A stretch of 46,789 nucleotides of DNA from Actinospineispora spinosispora DSM 44797 (GTDB taxonomy: Bacteria; Actinomycetota; Actinomycetes; Mycobacteriales; Pseudonocardiaceae): positions 1-46,789 of the forward strand of contig NZ_AUBB01000049.1 in NCBI RefSeq assembly GCF_000429025.1, given 5' to 3'. This document shows, one piece after another, positions 7,562-15,174 of the stretch; within the stretch, counting starts at the first letter, position 1, and every line of letters starts with the position of its first letter. Made by a program: the position numbers and the translations under genes. The notes below the pieces were generated by a model that saw only the letters and a program-made list of their open reading frames with translations, did not search any database and had not been told where the DNA came from.

Positions 7562-8396
7562 GACGAGTACTCCTGGAGACGGGTCGCGCTGGGCAGAATC
7601 TGAGTGAAGATCGTGGCGTATCGGTCGATGTCCGCGGCTTTCTGCAGGTACGCGGCCGATATGGCGGTTTCTACATAGACCACCGAGGGGTCTTCGCTCG
7701 GGTCGGGGAAGTCGAGGAGGGTGAACGAGCCGTTCATCGCGGCGTGCGCGCCCGCGTTGAGCGGCAGGACGTCGATCGTGATCTCCGGCCGCTCGGCGGC
7801 CTGCCGGAGCTTCAGCAGCTGCGCCCGCATCACCTCGGCGCTACCGACGGTGCGTAGCAGGGCGGCCTCGTTGATCACCGCGTGCAGCTGACGCGGATAG
7901 GGCTGGTCGAAGATTGTCTGGCGGGCCATCCGCACCTCGATCTGGCGCTCCAGTTCGGTGTCCTTAACCCGGGCTGCGCGGCTCGGTACACGGCCAAACT
8001 GTAGTCCCGGGTCTGGAGGAGGCCGGGTACGAATTCCGACTCGTACTTGCGGATCGAGGTTGCGGTCTGCTCCAGCTCTACGTAGAGGCTGAACCATTCG
8101 GGGACCGCGTCTTCGCCGTAGACGTGCCACCAGCTGGACTCCTGGGTAGCCAGCGCGAGTGCCTGCAGCGTCTCGATCTCGTCCCGTTCGGCGCCGTAGC
8201 GGGCGCCGAGGACCGCGATGTCCTGCGGTTTCACCGCGTGCTTCCCGGCTTCGAGCTTGAACAGCTTGGCCCGGGAGATACCCAGGTAGCGGTCCGAGAC
8301 CACTTCGTCGACCGACAGCCCTGCCACATCGCGCAGCTGCCGTAACCGCCGCCCGAGCTGGCGCCTGACCACTGTCGGCCCCGCCGCATTCGACAC
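7558..8396 (-). pseudogene. XRE-family regulator with DUF5753, broken by a frameshift
   Basis: The N-terminal half reads from GTG at 8396 (GGGGG site just upstream): a helix-turn-helix (RLRQLRDVAGLSVDEV, then RAKLFKLEAGKH) and the start of DUF5753 (EFVPGLLQTRDYSLAVYRAAQ). At the CCCGGG run, 7968-7973, the family sequence moves to another frame and continues VKDTELERQIEVRMARQ to the natural end at 7558. Restoring one G on the coding strand would join both halves into about 280 residues, the usual size. So there is one small deletion, real or a sequencing error. The DUF397 partner overlaps the 3' end. If the shift is real, the N-terminal DNA-binding part could still be made, with a 33-residue false tail. 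Confidence 0.85.
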
Positions 8397-8537
8397 TGCT
8401 ACCCCCACGTCGCTCAACCTACCCGGTCTCAGAGCAAGACATAGTATCACTCTGAGAGAGATTGGACGATACCAGTCTAGTTATACTCTTATTCTTAATA
8501 CTTGAATCGCGAGACTCTCGTCTGGAATGCTTCCGTC
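8397..8537. promoter_or_regulatory. AT-rich divergent promoter region with GAGA dyads
   Basis: An intergenic stretch between the XRE start and a small plus-strand gene, much richer in A/T than its surroundings. It contains TATACT (8482-8487) and two short dyads, CTCT-G-AGAG (8450-8458) and CGAGA-C-TCTCG (8510-8520). These are candidate XRE binding sites; exact promoters are not resolved. Confidence 0.35.
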
Positions 8538-8837
8538 ATGGAAGAAGGACACAATGGGGACCTGTCCGTGCTGGTCGAGTTCATGGCGGTCCAGTCGGGA
8601 ATGCCGGAGGCGGTGCTCGCATCGCACGTGCCCGACTCGCACGGTGACTGTGTCGGCTGCGGCGGGCAGCGTGGAGTGGAATGGCCCTGCGTGCACCACA
8701 AGTGCGCTGTCGCCGCACGGGAACTGCGTGCGAGCTGGGGCGCGGGACCCGCCCGGCTGGTCGAACTGATCAAGCCGCCCGCCGACGGTCACCCACTCGG
8801 AGGCACTTGCCGTCCCGTCCACCTCCGGCGGGCATGA
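8538..8837 (+). CDS. Small Cys/His-rich protein linked to an XRE/DUF397 locus
   Basis: A 99-residue product from the ATG at 8538. The core H-x-P-D-x-H-G-D-C-x-G-C-G (about residues 29-41) followed by W-P-C-x-H-H-K-C forms a pattern of paired Cys and His that could bind zinc. Similar short proteins with an HxPDxxGxCxxC...WPC signature are common next to XRE/DUF397 genes in actinomycetes; no function has been assigned to my knowledge. It is divergent from the frameshifted XRE gene and so belongs to the same small locus. The C-terminal 25 residues are Pro/Gly/Arg rich and without features. Confidence 0.65.
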   Translation: MEEGHNGDLSVLVEFMAVQSGMPEAVLASHVPDSHGDCVGCGGQRGVEWPCVHHKCAVAARELRASWGAGPARLVELIKPPADGHPLGGTCRPVHLRRA

Positions 8838-8894
8838 CGCGTCGTTCTTCGAAGCAAGGTTGTTATCAGAGCTAGCGAACCGGAGGGCTGGAGC

Positions 8895-10271
8895 ATGTGG
8901 GTTCGAGGGAGACAGTGCGCCGTCGTCGCGGCATGCGTTGTTGCCGCCACGCTGCTCAGCGGCACCGTCGCCTCGGCCGCGCCCGGCAAGGAGCCCAAGC
9001 ACTGCGCGGTGCCCACCGGCTCGGCCAAGCCGGAGACCGCCACACCCGAGGAGGCGAACTTCGACCGGGCCGCCCTGAACCGCGCGGTGCTCTTCATCTC
9101 CAGCCGGAACCGGTTCAACGCCCAGATCTACCGCAACAACTGCCTCGTGGCCGGTGACCCGATCAACCCGCTCACCAACAACGCTCCGATGAACATCTTC
9201 AGCGCCACCAAGAGCGTCGTCTCGATGGTGGCCGGTATCGCGGTGACCCGGCACCGCCTCGATCTGGACGCACCCATCGGCAGGTACCTGCCGGCAGGCA
9301 AGGGTGACGCGGCGCACCGGGCCATCACCGTGCGCGACCTGCTCAACGAGGCGTCGGGGATCCGGCAGGCGAGTGTGTCCGAGCTTGCCCCGCTCGGCCC
9401 CGTCGGCGGCGATCTCAGTGCACCCGACCAGGCGCTGGCGACGCCGTTGACCCATCGCCCCGGCACCTACTTCGAGTACAGCCAGCGCACACCCGACCTG
9501 CTGGTCTACGTCGTGCAGCGTGCGGTCGGCGAGGACTTCCAGGCCTTCGCGCAGCGTGAGCTGTTCGCACCGCTGGGCATCGCCGCTCACGACTACTACT
9601 GGCAGCGAGATCGCTCCGGGAACACCTACGGGCACGCGTGGCTCTACCTGTCGCCCGTGCACTTCGCCCGCCTCGGGCTGCTGATGTCCGACAACGGCAG
9701 CTGGAACGGGCGTCGCATCATCGACGCCGACTACGTCTCCCGGGCAGGTCGTTCGAGCACGACCAATCCCTGTTACGGGCTGCTGTTCTGGGTCAACCGT
9801 GGCCCGTGCATCGGAGGTTCGCTCCCGTCCCGTGCGACGACCCCCGCACCGTTCCCCGGGATGTTCCGCGACCTCTATTTCATGGGTGGAGCGGCGTACC
9901 AGGTCAACGGTATGGATCCTGAGACGAACGTGCTGGTCACCACCACCGGCGTGCTCGGTGACGTGTCGCTCGATCCGCAGACGCTCGCCGGGGCCAACCT
10001 GCACAACGAGTTCGGCTACAACTTCCTGCGCCTGCTGAACGCCGCGTTCCGGGATGGCCACCACCCCGACCCCGGCCCGTATCGGCAGACTTACAACTTC
10101 TCCATCCGGCCTGAGCAGAACGTCGACCCCGCGGTCTCGCTGAGTGGCCTGGGTGTCGGGCCGTACGCCCCGGCCGGGTGCAACCTCATCGCCTGCGGCG
10201 CGGGCCGGGTCCCGACCCAGGGCATCAGCCGGAACTTCGCCGGTCTCCTGGCGCTCGCCACCCATCGGTAG
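8895..10271 (+). CDS. Secreted serine hydrolase, class C beta-lactamase fold
   Basis: A 458-residue protein with a Sec signal peptide: positive start, hydrophobic stretch at 8-24, likely cleavage after ASA at about 28. The S-x-x-K motif is S103-A-T-K106 and the tyrosine motif is Y195-S-Q. RDLLNEASGI is typical of esterases and penicillin-binding-protein-like members of the class C family. Four further Cys residues could form disulfides outside the cell. It probably hydrolyses an ester or amide, possibly a cell-wall peptide or a drug; a true beta-lactamase role is not shown. A GGAGG-like site precedes the ATG. It is a single gene with no obvious operon partner. Confidence 0.88.
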   Translation: MWVRGRQCAVVAACVVAATLLSGTVASAAPGKEPKHCAVPTGSAKPETATPEEANFDRAALNRAVLFISSRNRFNAQIYRNNCLVAGDPINPLTNNAPMNIFSATKSVVSMVAGIAVTRHRLDLDAPIGRYLPAGKGDAAHRAITVRDLLNEASGIRQASVSELAPLGPVGGDLSAPDQALATPLTHRPGTYFEYSQRTPDLLVYVVQRAVGEDFQAFAQRELFAPLGIAAHDYYWQRDRSGNTYGHAWLYLSPVHFARLGLLMSDNGSWNGRRIIDADYVSRAGRSSTTNPCYGLLFWVNRGPCIGGSLPSRATTPAPFPGMFRDLYFMGGAAYQVNGMDPETNVLVTTTGVLGDVSLDPQTLAGANLHNEFGYNFLRLLNAAFRDGHHPDPGPYRQTYNFSIRPEQNVDPAVSLSGLGVGPYAPAGCNLIACGAGRVPTQGISRNFAGLLALATHR

Positions 10272-10314
10272 CCGGTCGCGACAGGTTTTCGCGGTGCCGA
10301 GGGTCTTACAGGAC

Positions 10315-11223
10315 ATGACGATTCTGGTGACCGGCGCGGCCGGCGCGAGCGGAGCGGCAATCATTCGTGAGTTCTCCCGGCGGGAGCTGCCGGTGCGGGC
10401 GTTGGTCCGCAACCCGGTGGCCGCGCCGTCGACGGGGAACGTGGAGGTGGTCACCGGCGACATGTCCCGACCGGACACCCTGGGTGAGGCGCTGGACGGG
10501 GTCGAGAAGGTGCTGATGATCTCGACCGCGAACCAGTCGCTGGTACAGACGCAGTGCACGTTCATCGACGCCGCGGTCCGGGCCGGGGTGCGGCACATCG
10601 TGAAGTTCTCCGGGCGTTGCTGCTGGAGTCACTCGAGGTTCCGGTTCGCGCGGATGCACGCCGAGATCGAACGGCACCTGGAGCGGTCCGGCGTGGAGTG
10701 GACGATGCTGCGGCCCGGCCAGTTCATGCACGTCTACTTCCGTGAGGTCCCGACGATCAACCGGGACGGTGTGCTCGGCCTGCCGTTGGCCAAGGCGCGG
10801 CTCGCTCCGGTAGATATAGAGGATATCGCCAAGATCGCCGTGGAGGTTCTGCACGGTGCGGGACACGGCGGGCGGCGCTACGAGATCACCGGTCCGGACT
10901 CGCTCGGCATGACCGAGGTCGCGGCGATCCTGACCGAGGTGCTCGGTGCGCCGGTCCGCTACGAGGACGTTGATCCGCAGGTCAAGCGGCGGACGCTGGA
11001 GGCCCAGGGGATTCCAGGCTTCCTCCTCGACGGCCTGGACGAGCTGTTCGAGGAGCGTCGCATCGGGGACGGGGAGGAGGGTCGCGTCGACCTGAGCACC
11101 CACGAGCGCTTCGGCGTCACCCCGACCAGCTTCGCCGACTTCGCGCGGCGCAACGCCGAGGTGTTCGCCGGCCGGGCCGCGCCGTCGCACCTGTGGGCCT
11201 CCGGCTGGCGGCCGGCGTCGTGA
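10315..11223 (+). CDS. NmrA-like NAD(P)-binding oxidoreductase
   Basis: A 302-residue protein with the Rossmann start MTILVTGAAGASGAA (TGAAGxxG, residues 6-13), atypical-SDR style. MLRPGQFMHVY and the absence of a clear YxxxK place it with NmrA/quinone-oxidoreductase-like proteins that sense or use NAD(P)H. The ATG at 10315 has only a weak ribosome site. Its stop overlaps the GTG start of the SnoaL-tailed sigma factor in a GTGA junction, so sigma factor synthesis is probably coupled to it. ECF41-type sigma factors are known to sit beside oxidoreductase/epimerase genes; this fits that pairing. Confidence 0.85.
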   Translation: MTILVTGAAGASGAAIIREFSRRELPVRALVRNPVAAPSTGNVEVVTGDMSRPDTLGEALDGVEKVLMISTANQSLVQTQCTFIDAAVRAGVRHIVKFSGRCCWSHSRFRFARMHAEIERHLERSGVEWTMLRPGQFMHVYFREVPTINRDGVLGLPLAKARLAPVDIEDIAKIAVEVLHGAGHGGRRYEITGPDSLGMTEVAAILTEVLGAPVRYEDVDPQVKRRTLEAQGIPGFLLDGLDELFEERRIGDGEEGRVDLSTHERFGVTPTSFADFARRNAEVFAGRAAPSHLWASGWRPAS

Positions 11224-12134
11224 TCGCCGACCTGGAACAGCTGCGCCCGGAGCTGACCGGCTACTGCTACCGCATGCTCGGCTCGACGTTCGACGCCGAG
11301 GACGCCGTGCAGGAGACGTTCATGCGGGCCTGGCGCGCGGCCGACGGGTTCGAGGGCAGGAGCGAGTTGCGGACCTGGGTGTTCAGCATCGCCACCAACG
11401 TGTGCCTCACCCACCTGCGCCGCGCCGCGCGCCGGGCACTGCCGATGGACGTCGGGGCGCAGTCCAACGACTCGCCGATCCTCGGGGCGCCGCTGAGCAG
11501 GCAGGCCTGGGTCGAGCCGATCCCGGGGGCCCGGGTCGAGCGGGACCCGTCGGAGCAGGTCGTCGAGCGGGACTCGATCCGGCTGGCGTTCATCGCCGCG
11601 CTGCAGCTGCTGACGCCCCGGCAGCGGGCGGTGCTGGTGCTGCGGGACGTGCTGCAATGGAAGATCCGGGAGGTCGCGCAGCTGTTGGGGACGACCGAGG
11701 ACGCGGTCAACGCGGTGCTGCGCCGCGCCCGGACCGCGCTTGCCGCCTGGGAGCCCTCCCGCACCGTCGAGCAGCCCGACCGTGAGCTGCTGCGCCGCTA
11801 CGTCGAGGCGTTCGAAGGGTTCGACATCGACGGCCTCGTCGCGCTGCTGCACGAGGAGGCGACGCTGTCGATGCCGCCCTATGCGTTGTGGCTGCGCGGC
11901 CCGGACGCGATCGGCGACTGGTTCCGGCGTTCGTCGTGCCAGGACTCCCGGCTGGTCGCGGTCGACGCGAACGGCACGGCCGGCTTCGGCGTCTACCGCC
12001 GCGACGGCGAGACCTACCGTCCGTTCGCCGTGCAGATCGTCGAGACCGACGCCTCCCGCATCACCGCGCTGCACACGTTCATCGACCCGGCCCTGTTCCC
12101 CTTCTTCGACCTCCCGCCGGTCAAATACCCGTGA
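11220..12134 (+). CDS. ECF sigma factor with SnoaL-like C-terminal domain
   Basis: A 304-residue factor from GTG at 11220 (GTGA overlap with the NmrA-like gene; an upstream ATG at 11193 would lie inside that gene). Region 2 is at about 5-70 (GYCYRMLGSTFDAEDAVQETFMRAW), region 4 at about 125-180 (LTPRQRAVLVLRDVLQW), and the SnoaL-like tail at about 195-304 (ALWLRGPDAIGDWF). It is the third such factor in 9 kb. The last codon CCG and the TGA stop fall inside the alpha palindrome at 12128-12173. The neighbouring oxidoreductase is the likely functional partner, as in ECF41-type loci. Confidence 0.92.
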   Translation: MIADLEQLRPELTGYCYRMLGSTFDAEDAVQETFMRAWRAADGFEGRSELRTWVFSIATNVCLTHLRRAARRALPMDVGAQSNDSPILGAPLSRQAWVEPIPGARVERDPSEQVVERDSIRLAFIAALQLLTPRQRAVLVLRDVLQWKIREVAQLLGTTEDAVNAVLRRARTALAAWEPSRTVEQPDRELLRRYVEAFEGFDIDGLVALLHEEATLSMPPYALWLRGPDAIGDWFRRSSCQDSRLVAVDANGTAGFGVYRRDGETYRPFAVQIVETDASRITALHTFIDPALFPFFDLPPVKYP

Positions 12135-12173
12135 GTGGCGAGTGGTCCTATAGGACCACTCGCCACTCACGGG
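12128..12173. repeat. Alpha-family 46-bp palindrome, copy 2 (subtype 2)
   Basis: A perfect palindrome, CCCGTGAGTG at one end and CACTCACGGG at the other, TATA at the centre. Its TGA triplets are the stop codons of both convergent genes: the sigma factor (12132-12134) and the MarR regulator (12167-12169). The arms match those of the copy at 23396. Confidence 0.95.
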
Positions 12174-12589
12174 TGTAGTTGGCGCAGGATGCGGGTGAGC
12201 TCGGCGCGGTCGGCCTCGCTGATCCGGCTGAAGAACTGCTCCGTCGCGCTGTGCCGCGTCTCGTGGATCGCCTTCATGATCCCGAGGCCCTGCTCGGTCA
12301 GCCGGACCAGCGTGGCGCGCCGGTCACCGGGGTCGGGCAGGCGCTCGGCGAAGCCCCGCGACTCCAGGTCGTCCACCACCTCGGTCGCCGAGCGGGGTGC
12401 GATGTGCAGACGTTCGGCCAGGTCACGCAGCCGGATGCCGTCACGGTTGTGGATCAGGGTGCGCATCGCGCGGCCCTGGGACGGGTTGAGGTCCCACGGC
12501 GCCAGGTGTTCCCTGGACAGCCCGCGCAGCTCGCGCGCCACCGCCCAGAACGCCTCGGGGAGTGACTCCTCCCGGCTCTCGTCCACCAC
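12167..12589 (-). CDS. MarR-family transcriptional regulator
   Basis: A 140-residue winged-helix regulator. The recognition region is at about residues 50-85 (LRDLAERLHIAPRSATEVVDDLESRGF), and the wing follows (DPGDRRATLVRLTEQG), the usual MarR DRR signature. The start is one of two adjacent GTG codons (12589 or 12586). It is divergent from an ABC exporter across the 37-bp dyad at 12617-12653, a typical arrangement for a MarR repressor that is released by the exporter's substrate and also controls itself. The stop codon lies in the alpha palindrome shared with the convergent sigma gene. Confidence 0.9.
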   Translation of the reverse strand: MVDESREESLPEAFWAVARELRGLSREHLAPWDLNPSQGRAMRTLIHNRDGIRLRDLAERLHIAPRSATEVVDDLESRGFAERLPDPGDRRATLVRLTEQGLGIMKAIHETRHSATEQFFSRISEADRAELTRILRQLHP

Positions 12590-12616
12590 GGAAATAAGTT
12601 ACCAGCGCTCTCTGTT

Positions 12617-12653
12617 GTAGCCTCATAGTGAGGTAACCTCACTATGAGGCTAC
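12617..12653. promoter_or_regulatory. Large operator-like dyad between marR-type gene and ABC exporter
   Basis: Two perfect 18-nt arms (GTAGCCTCATAGTGAGGT and its complement) around a central A at 12635. It is 28 bp from the MarR start and 25 bp from the exporter start. The inner TAGTGAGGT/ACCTCACTA has the size of a MarR site. GGTAAC occurs again in the adjacent minus-strand GGTAACTTATT. Confidence 0.7.
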
Positions 12654-12677
12654 CGCTTTGAAGCCCTGGAGGCACCT

Positions 12678-14474
12678 TTGGAAACCCCCACCCAGAACCG
12701 AACCCGAGGCGGTCGATCCTCGGTCACCGCCGCCGAGAAGGCCCAGGCCCGCGATGTGTCGCTGCGCCGGGTCGGCCGGCTGTTCATCCCCTACCGCTGG
12801 CCGCTCACGGTCGTCATCGCGACCATCGTCGCGTCGTCGATCGTGGCCATGGCCTCACCGTTCCTGCTGCGCGAGGTACTCGACATCGCGCTGCCGAACC
12901 GCAACCTGAACCTGCTGATCTGGCTGGTCCTCGGCATGGTCGGCGTCGCGGTGCTGACCGCCGCGCTCGGCGTCGTGCAGACCTGGATCGCCACGTCGAT
13001 CGGCCAACGCGTCATGCACCGGCTGCGCACCGAGGTCTTCTCGCACCTGCAGCGCCAGTCCATCGCGTTCTTCACCAACACCCGCACCGGCGAAGTGCAG
13101 TCGCGCATCACCAACGACATCGGCGGCATGCAGTCCGTCGTCACCTCGACCGCGACGTCGATCGCGTCGAACCTGACCACCGCCGTCGCCACGCTCGTCG
13201 CCATGGCCGCGCTGTCCTGGCAGCTGACGCTCATCTCGCTGCTGGTCATGCCGCCCTCGATCTACCTGAGCCGCCGCGTCGCCCGTAGGCGCCGCACCAT
13301 CACCGTGCAGCAGCAGCGCGAGCTGGCCGACCTCAACGTCATCGTCGAGGAGAGCCTGTCGATCAGCGGTGTGCAGCTGGCCAAGACCATGGGCACCGGA
13401 CCCGCGCTCGCCGAGCGCTTCACCGGCTCGTCGACCCGCCTGATCGACCTGGAGCTGCGCTCACAGCTGGCCGGACGCTGGTGGATGGCCACGATGAGCA
13501 TCGTCTTCGCGGCGATCCCCGCGATCATCTACCTGGCCGCCGGCCTGCCGATGACCGCCGGAGCCATGACGGTCGGCACCCTGGTCGCGTTCACCACCCT
13601 GCAGAACGGCCTGTTCCGCCCGTTGATCGGCCTGCTCGACACCGGAGTGTCCGTAGTCAGCTCGCTGGCCCTGTTCGGCCGCATCTTCGAGTACCTGGAC
13701 CTGCCCGTCGAGGTGGAGGACCCGGCCGAGCCGGTCGCCGTCGACCCGGCGGCTGTCGCCGGTCACGTCCGCTTCGAGGACGTCACGTTCGCCTACGGCG
13801 GCAGCTCGACCGCCGCCGTCGCCGGTATCAGCCTCGATGTACCCGCCGGTTCGACTCTCGCGCTCGTCGGCGAGACCGGATCCGGCAAGAGCACCCTGGC
13901 GGCGCTGGTCAGCCGCCTGTACGACCCGGCGGGTGGCCGCATCACGATCGACGGCGTCGACCTGCGGGACATGCGCCTCGCCGACCTCGCCTCGATCGTC
14001 GGCGTGGTCAGCCAGGAGACCTACCTGCTGCACGCCACGGTCCGGGAGAACCTGCGCTACGCCAAACCCGACGCGACCGACGCCGAGATCGAGGCCGCCG
14101 CGCGCGCCGCGCAGGTGCACGACCTGATCGCGGGTCTGCCCGAGGGCTACGACACGATGGTCGGCTCCCGGGGCCACCGGTTCTCCGGCGGGGAGAAGCA
14201 GCGCCTGGCGATCGCCCGCACGCTGCTGCGCAACCCCCGGGTCCTGGTGCTCGACGAGGCGACCAGCGCACTGGACACCGCGACCGAACGCGCCGTGCAG
14301 GAGGCGTTCGACGCACTGGCCGTCGGCCGCACGACGATCACCATCGCGCACCGCATCTCCACGGTCCGAAACGCCGACCAGATCGTCGTGATCGACCAGG
14401 GCCGGGTGGCCGAGTCGGGAACCCACGACACGCTGGTCGCCGACAACGGCCGCTACGCGACCCTCGCCGCCTGA
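12678..14474 (+). CDS. ABC transporter, fused membrane and ATPase domains
   Basis: A 598-residue half-transporter. The TTG start at 12678 is six bases after GGAGG. Residues 35-330 carry about six membrane segments (for example TVVIATIVASSIVAMA and the pair near 270-310). The nucleotide-binding domain follows: Walker A GETGSGKST near 397, signature FSGGEK near 502, Walker B VLVLDEATS near 523, H-loop IAHRIST. The type is an exporter of lipids or drugs working as a homodimer, or with a partner not present here. The divergent MarR gene and shared operator suggest induction by the exported compound, so drug or metabolite efflux is most likely. Confidence 0.93.
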   Translation: METPTQNRTRGGRSSVTAAEKAQARDVSLRRVGRLFIPYRWPLTVVIATIVASSIVAMASPFLLREVLDIALPNRNLNLLIWLVLGMVGVAVLTAALGVVQTWIATSIGQRVMHRLRTEVFSHLQRQSIAFFTNTRTGEVQSRITNDIGGMQSVVTSTATSIASNLTTAVATLVAMAALSWQLTLISLLVMPPSIYLSRRVARRRRTITVQQQRELADLNVIVEESLSISGVQLAKTMGTGPALAERFTGSSTRLIDLELRSQLAGRWWMATMSIVFAAIPAIIYLAAGLPMTAGAMTVGTLVAFTTLQNGLFRPLIGLLDTGVSVVSSLALFGRIFEYLDLPVEVEDPAEPVAVDPAAVAGHVRFEDVTFAYGGSSTAAVAGISLDVPAGSTLALVGETGSGKSTLAALVSRLYDPAGGRITIDGVDLRDMRLADLASIVGVVSQETYLLHATVRENLRYAKPDATDAEIEAAARAAQVHDLIAGLPEGYDTMVGSRGHRFSGGEKQRLAIARTLLRNPRVLVLDEATSALDTATERAVQEAFDALAVGRTTITIAHRISTVRNADQIVVIDQGRVAESGTHDTLVADNGRYATLAA

Positions 14475-14514
14475 CGAGATCGGACACTCGCATGGTGCGA
14501 AGTCTGGGGCCGCT

Positions 14515-14796
14515 TCAGCGAGGTCGGTAGGCGGTGGATCTGTGTCGAATGTCGAGTACGAGGACGGTCCGCTGGATTTCATCGATCTCGTACAGGATTC
14601 GCCAGTCGCGACCTGGGCGGGCGCTGTAGATGCCGCTGAGCTCTTCGCCCAGGGGTTTGCCTACTCGCCGAGGATTGATTAGAAGTGGGCCGGTGATGAA
14701 CTCTGCCGCCGCTTCGGCAGCAGGCAACGGGAGTCGCTGACCTAGGGCTCGTCGAGCCGGTGGTGCGGTATCCAATCCATAGACAGGCTCGCTCAT
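14515..14796 (-). CDS. RelE/ParE-family toxin
   Basis: A 93-residue protein. The C-terminal part has the RelE-type pattern GKPLGEELSGIYSARPG, then DWRILYEIDEIQRTVLVLDIRHRSTAYR, including the Arg/His/Tyr-rich end that in RelE cuts ribosome-bound mRNA. The N-terminal 25 residues are longer than usual, and an internal start is possible. Its ATG (14796) overlaps the antitoxin stop in an ATGA junction, the standard antitoxin-first order. The toxin would arrest translation when the antitoxin is degraded. No mobile element flanks the pair. Confidence 0.9.
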   Translation of the reverse strand: MSEPVYGLDTAPPARRALGQRLPLPAAEAAAEFITGPLLINPRRVGKPLGEELSGIYSARPGRDWRILYEIDEIQRTVLVLDIRHRSTAYRPR

Positions 14797-15050
14797 GAAG
14801 CCTGGCGACGCCTGACCAGTTCTCGGACAGCCTCGACCCCGTGGACGACATCACCGGAGCGTGCGGCTTCACGAGCCTCGGCCAATGCGCGCAGTGCATC
14901 CGGGTCGGCTTTCACCTCGGCGGTCTCGCGCGATGCCAGATAGGTCTCCACCGCCAGGATCACCGTCTGATGGACACTGCGGCGATCCTCATCGGCCGCC
15001 GCGCGGAGATCGCTTTCCAGCTCCGCGGGCAACCGCAATGTCATGGCCAT
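14793..15050 (-). CDS. Ribbon-helix-helix antitoxin
   Basis: An 85-residue protein. The N-terminal ribbon-helix-helix (MTLRLPAELESDLRAAADED at residues 3-22, then VHQTVILAVETYLA) binds DNA. The C-terminal part is acidic and helical (VKADPDALRALAEAREAARSGD) and would wrap the toxin. The start may be the Met at 15050 or the third codon at 15044. The second fits better with the operator repeats, which reach 15049. Autoregulation through those repeats is expected for this family. Confidence 0.9.
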   Translation of the reverse strand: MAMTLRLPAELESDLRAAADEDRRSVHQTVILAVETYLASRETAEVKADPDALRALAEAREAARSGDVVHGVEAVRELVRRRQAS

Positions 15051-15069
15051 ACCAAAACGATACCAAAAT
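15049..15069. promoter_or_regulatory. Tandem operator repeats of the toxin-antitoxin pair
   Basis: ATACCAAAA occurs at 15049-15057 and 15060-15068, exactly 11 bp apart, one helical turn. Direct repeats at this spacing suit cooperative binding by ribbon-helix-helix dimers. They overlap or abut the antitoxin start. Confidence 0.55.
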
Positions 15070-15113
15070 GCACCACAATGCTGCGGAAGGCTCTCCCGCG
15101 CGCCCTGCCCTGT

Positions 15114-15166
15114 GGCACGAATGTGGCTATGGGGACGTTCAACGTCCCCATAGCCACATTCGTGCC
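15114..15166. repeat. Beta-family 53-bp palindrome, copy 2
   Basis: Perfect 26-nt arms around C15140. It differs from copy 1 by compensating changes in the arms (GGCTATGGGG with CCCCATAGCC instead of GGCTTTAGGG with CCCTAAAGCC), so the pairing is kept while the sequence changed. It lies 9 bp after the stop of the dienelactone hydrolase gene. Confidence 0.9.
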
Positions 15167-15174
15167 GTCCGGGG

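Noticed and set aside
8895..10271. An antibiotic-resistance beta-lactamase
   Set aside because: SxxK and Tyr motifs are shared by esterases and DD-peptidases, and the YxN motif is changed to YSQ, so resistance cannot be claimed.
8481..10598. A 705-residue minus-strand open frame
   Set aside because: It is antisense to the serine hydrolase gene, with no recognisable domains and atypical composition.
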